Assembly: GCA_964465145.1 (NCBI GenBank)
Contig: CAYXJR010000082.1
Span: forward strand, 1-18,332
Length of the DNA: 18,332 bases
DNA from: JAUVKA01 sp964465145
Lineage (GTDB): Bacteria > Bacteroidota > Bacteroidia > Bacteroidales > UBA12481
Direction of reading: 5' to 3'
In this document: positions 15,692-18,332 of the stretch, one piece after another
How positions within the stretch are numbered: position 1 is the stretch's first letter
Layout of the letters: each line of letters starts with the position of its first letter
Notes under the pieces: model-generated
What the model saw: only the letters and a program-made list of their open reading frames with translations
Told to the model about the DNA's origin: nothing
The model's database searches: none
Position numbers and translations under genes: made by a program

Positions 15692-16762
15692 GTGAAAGAA
15701 AAACCCAGCCAGAACATCAGGATTAAGGATATTGCCAGGAGGGCTGGAGTATCCTCTGGTACAGTCGACCGCGTGCTTCATCATAGGGGGGAAGTGTCGC
15801 CTGAGACTAAAGAGAAGGTTTTGAAAATTATTGAAGAACTGGAATATTCCCCAAACTTACTTGCCAGTACCCTGGCATCATCCCGAACACATTCAGTAGC
15901 AGTTCTGATACCAGCCGCATCCAAAGAAAACCCATTTTGGGCTGAACATCTCAGAGGTATACAGCGGGCGGGTGTTGAACTGGCCCCTTATGGTTTCAAA
16001 CTGGATGTCTATCCATTTTCCATGGCAGATACCCTGGACTTCAGGAAAAAGTCTGATGATCTGCTTGAATCCCAGCCAGACAGCATACTTATTGCCCCGG
16101 TTTTTTACAGAGAGTCTGTTCACTTTTTAGGCAAATGCAGGGAAAAAGGTATTCCATTCGCATTAATCGACACCCCAATTGATCAATTTGAATACCTGAG
16201 TTTTATCGGGCAGAATTCCTGCCAGTCCGGTGCTGTGGGTGCCAAGCTGCTAAGTATGAAGGCTATTACAAATGGCCAATATTTGATTTTTAATATCACT
16301 CATGAAAAAGACCAGCTGCATCACCTTAGCGACAGGGAGAAAGGATTCAGGCTTTTCTTTGAAAACAGAGGCAGTAAAATCAGAATATTAACTTTTGATG
16401 TTCATGACGGAGATACCAACACCATTAGGGACACCTTAATTAAGTATCAAAAGGATCCTGACACACTGAGCGGAATTTTTGTTACCGGGTCGAAAGTTAA
16501 CAGGGTGGCCGAAGCGCTTGAAGAATTGAATATGCCTGATGTCTGCCTGGTTGGGTATGACCTGATAAAGGATAACCTTGATTACCTGAGGCGGGATGTC
16601 ATCGACTTCCTGATTTGTCAGCAGCCTGAAGAACAAGCTTATTTGGGGGTCACATCAATCTTTAATTCTCTGGTCCTGAAAAAAGAAGTTCCTGCAGTGC
16701 AGGCCATGCCTATAGATATTATCACGAGGGAGAACCTCGACCAGTACCCCAAGTGCAGGTGA
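15692..16762 (+). CDS. LacI-family transcriptional regulator, probable uronate regulator
   Basis: From GTG 15692 the protein is 356 aa, the usual LacI length, and begins about 9 residues before the helix-turn-helix (IKDIARRAGVSSGTVDRVLH, residues 11-30). The hinge helix follows (YSPNLLASTLASS, 52-64), and then a periplasmic-binding-protein-like sensor domain (~67-350) starting HSVAVLIPAASKENPFW. The frame stays open back to 15587, but that extension would translate through both palindromic operators and add 35 residues before the HTH, so I reject it. ATG 15638 (18 extra residues, through operator 2) is a less likely alternative. It is divergent from uxaE and shares the intergenic region with two operators, so autoregulation and control of uxaE-uxaC are likely. 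The effector is not visible from sequence; a uronate or a catabolic intermediate is inferred. Confidence 0.9.
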   Translation: MKEKPSQNIRIKDIARRAGVSSGTVDRVLHHRGEVSPETKEKVLKIIEELEYSPNLLASTLASSRTHSVAVLIPAASKENPFWAEHLRGIQRAGVELAPYGFKLDVYPFSMADTLDFRKKSDDLLESQPDSILIAPVFYRESVHFLGKCREKGIPFALIDTPIDQFEYLSFIGQNSCQSGAVGAKLLSMKAITNGQYLIFNITHEKDQLHHLSDREKGFRLFFENRGSKIRILTFDVHDGDTNTIRDTLIKYQKDPDTLSGIFVTGSKVNRVAEALEELNMPDVCLVGYDLIKDNLDYLRRDVIDFLICQQPEEQAYLGVTSIFNSLVLKKEVPAVQAMPIDIITRENLDQYPKCR

Positions 16763-16916
16763 GGAATTGCTCAAAATAAATCCGATGGCATTATTTAGAC
16801 ACTATTTATATTAAGAAAAACTACCTTTTAATGATATTTTGGCTATTTTGCCTTAACTTTTTAGCTTGAAATACGTTTAAACTTAAGTTCAGACACAATT
16901 CAAATTCAATAATACC

Positions 16917-18119
16917 ATGAAAAAAATCCATTTTACAAGGCTATTGACCCTGGCAGTAGCAGGAGTGATGATCATGCTGGCCGCCTGTAATAAAGATGAA
17001 TCGGTCATCCCATTAAGCGGTGATGATGAGTCCGGTATTTTGAAATCCGGAAATGGTGCCGCATCATATATTGTCGTGCTTAACGATAATTTCGATGCCT
17101 CTACTGACCTTGCTTCAGTCAAGGACTACAAGCAGCGTAAAGAGGTTATGTCAGGTTATCTCAACCGCTTCCTCAACGGTAATGGTGTCGGTAACGACCA
17201 ACTCGACCATGTGTACACCAACGTTTATATGGGTTTCTCTGCACGCCTGAGCCCCCCACAGCTCGAAAGGCTGCAAAACGACCCGCGGGTTAAATATGTT
17301 GAAGCCGACCAGATTGTAACATTGGGAAAACCGTCAAAACCAGCTCCTACTCCACCGGATCAAACCACCCCATGGGGAATTACCCGGGTTGGTGGCGGTA
17401 GTACTTACAACGGAAGTGGAAAAGCATGGATTATTGATACAGGAATTGACCTGGATCATCCTGATATTAATGTAAACACTACTCTCTCTAAAACATTCAT
17501 TAACAGAACCACTACTGCCGATGACGACAACGGCCATGGCAGCCATTGTGCTGGCATTATAGCTGCAAAAAATAATACCATTGGGGTTGTAGGAGTTGCA
17601 GCAGGAGCCACAGTCGTAGCCGTTAAGGTCCTCGACAGAAGAGGCAGCGGCAGCTGGTCAGGGGTTATTGCCGGAATTGACTATGTTGCTGCTAATGCAG
17701 GCGATGGAGATGTTGCAAACCTCAGCCTTGGAGGCGGAGTTAGCACAACTGTTGACAATGCAGTAATAGCCTTGGGAGCATCTGGAGTAAAAGTTGCCAT
17801 TGCTGCAGGAAACGAGTCCACGGATGCTAATTTTAGTTCACCTGCACGGGCGAATGGTCCAAATTTATATACCGTTTCTGCAATGGATAGCAATGATAAC
17901 TGGGCATATTTCTCCAATTACGGCAATCCACCTGTCGATTTCTGCGCTCCCGGCTATAGTATTCTCTCTTGTTACAAAAATGGCGGCTATACTACTATGA
18001 GCGGTACATCAATGGCTGCGCCGCATGTGGCAGGCCTGCTTCTTTTAGGGCCAATCCATGCAGATGGAACAGTTAATGGGGATCCTGACCTTAATCCAGA
18101 TCCGATTGCACATAAATAG
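16917..18119 (+). CDS. Lipid-anchored subtilisin-like pro-protease (S8, proteinase K-like)
   Basis: The 400-residue protein starts with a lipoprotein signal (MKKIHFTRLL, lipobox LAAC, Cys24). CNKDES (24-29) fits the C-x-K-(D/E)2 lipoprotein export signal known from Capnocytophaga, which predicts display on the cell surface. Residues ~48-135 are an inhibitor I9 propeptide (YIVVLND near the start, VKYVEAD near the end). The S8 domain (~150-385) has all catalytic residues: D174 in IDTGID, H207 in NGHGSHCAG, N299 in AAGNES (oxyanion hole) and S365 in GTSMAAPHVAG. C211 next to the active His matches the proteinase K subgroup. The short DGTVNGDPD tail is of the usual length for this subgroup, so the protein is complete. 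It has its own upstream region (154 bp) and a strong terminator, and looks unrelated to the uronate genes. Confidence 0.95.
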   Translation: MKKIHFTRLLTLAVAGVMIMLAACNKDESVIPLSGDDESGILKSGNGAASYIVVLNDNFDASTDLASVKDYKQRKEVMSGYLNRFLNGNGVGNDQLDHVYTNVYMGFSARLSPPQLERLQNDPRVKYVEADQIVTLGKPSKPAPTPPDQTTPWGITRVGGGSTYNGSGKAWIIDTGIDLDHPDINVNTTLSKTFINRTTTADDDNGHGSHCAGIIAAKNNTIGVVGVAAGATVVAVKVLDRRGSGSWSGVIAGIDYVAANAGDGDVANLSLGGGVSTTVDNAVIALGASGVKVAIAAGNESTDANFSSPARANGPNLYTVSAMDSNDNWAYFSNYGNPPVDFCAPGYSILSCYKNGGYTTMSGTSMAAPHVAGLLLLGPIHADGTVNGDPDLNPDPIAHK

Positions 18120-18137
18120 ATAATATAAATTACATTG

Positions 18138-18175
18138 AAAAAGGGACATCCTATTATAGGCGATCCCTTTTTTTT
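18138..18175 (+). terminator. Rho-independent terminator after the S8 peptidase gene
   Basis: AAAAAGGGA (18138-18146) pairs with TCCCTTTTT (18164-18172) and is followed by more T. The loop contains a second small hairpin, CCTA-TTA-TAGG (18150-18160). The A-tract before and T-run after could make it work in both directions. Confidence 0.88.
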
Positions 18176-18332
18176 ATGATCTTGTGGTTTGGTATTAATC
18201 GTGATGGCCAAAACAGAACAGCGGGCCAGCGGAGGCCCTTGCGGGGCGAAGCTTTGTTCTCCCTCCCCCCTGGCATCAGTAATGGTGCTAACTTAGGAGT
18301 ATTATTTGTATTTATGGTAGCCGCCATGCTTT
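18176..18332. other. Non-coding tail with a GC-rich foldable segment
   Basis: No convincing gene is present. AGAACA (18215-18220) pairs with TGTTCT (18255-18260), enclosing GGGCC (18223-18227) and GGCCC (18234-18238). The GC-rich stretch stands out from the AT-rich surroundings. It could be a dispersed intergenic repeat or a structured RNA, or simply chance. Confidence 0.35.

Noticed and set aside
16763..16916. A defined Bacteroidota promoter (-33 TTTG, -7 TAnnTTTG) before the S8 peptidase
   Set aside because: TAACTTTT at 16854-16861 is close to the -7 consensus, but no -33 element lies at the right distance, so I do not call it.
18204..18296. A 30-codon small protein gene
   Set aside because: No family, no start context, and the composition follows the GC-rich foldable segment rather than coding bias.

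Overview
The window looks like a piece of a Bacteroidota chromosome (probably Bacteroidia or a relative). The main reasons are a very large surface protein ending in a type IX secretion (T9SS) type A sorting domain, YDG-type modules, lipoproteins (one with an acidic Lys-Asp-Glu export signal just after the lipid-attached Cys), the near absence of Shine-Dalgarno sites, and an AT-leaning base composition. This placement rests on protein families, not on an rRNA or marker gene. No RNA genes, IS elements, CRISPR arrays or phage genes were seen, and no gene-free stretch is longer than about 230 bases.

Layout. (1) 1-7496, plus strand: the C-terminal ~2,500 residues of a giant secreted protein whose 5' end lies outside the window. 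It is built of three consecutive arrays of Ig-like modules: six or more units of exactly 79 aa, six of exactly 69 aa, and eight of 80-82 aa. Each unit carries one pair of cysteines. After these come two degenerate copies of the first type, one Ig-like domain, YDG/MBG-like modules and the sorting signal. (2) 7543-11908, plus strand: a lipoprotein with a probable TIM-barrel glycosidase fold, a uroporphyrinogen-decarboxylase-superfamily protein that does not look like a true HemE, and an MscS-type channel. Spacing (61 and 15 bp) suggests one transcript. (3) 15559-11984, minus strand: uxaE, uxaC and a ChaN-like exported protein, closely spaced. (4) 15692-16762, plus strand: a LacI-family regulator divergent from uxaE. 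Two copies of a perfect CGTGTGCGCACACG palindrome lie between the two genes. (5) 16917-18119, plus strand: a lipid-anchored pro-subtilisin followed by a clear terminator. (6) 18176-18332: non-coding sequence with a GC-rich foldable segment.

How the genes fit together. UxaC isomerises D-glucuronate to D-fructuronate and D-galacturonate to D-tagaturonate. UxaE interconverts fructuronate and tagaturonate, so both uronates can leave through one reductase/dehydratase branch (altronate to KDG), which is not in this window. The LacI regulator with its twin operators is the obvious candidate controller, probably sensing a uronate. The neighbouring lipoprotein glycosidase candidate and URO-D-like protein may act upstream on a uronate-containing, perhaps methylated, glycan, but that is inference from position only. 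The giant adhesin and the subtilisin look like independent surface functions.
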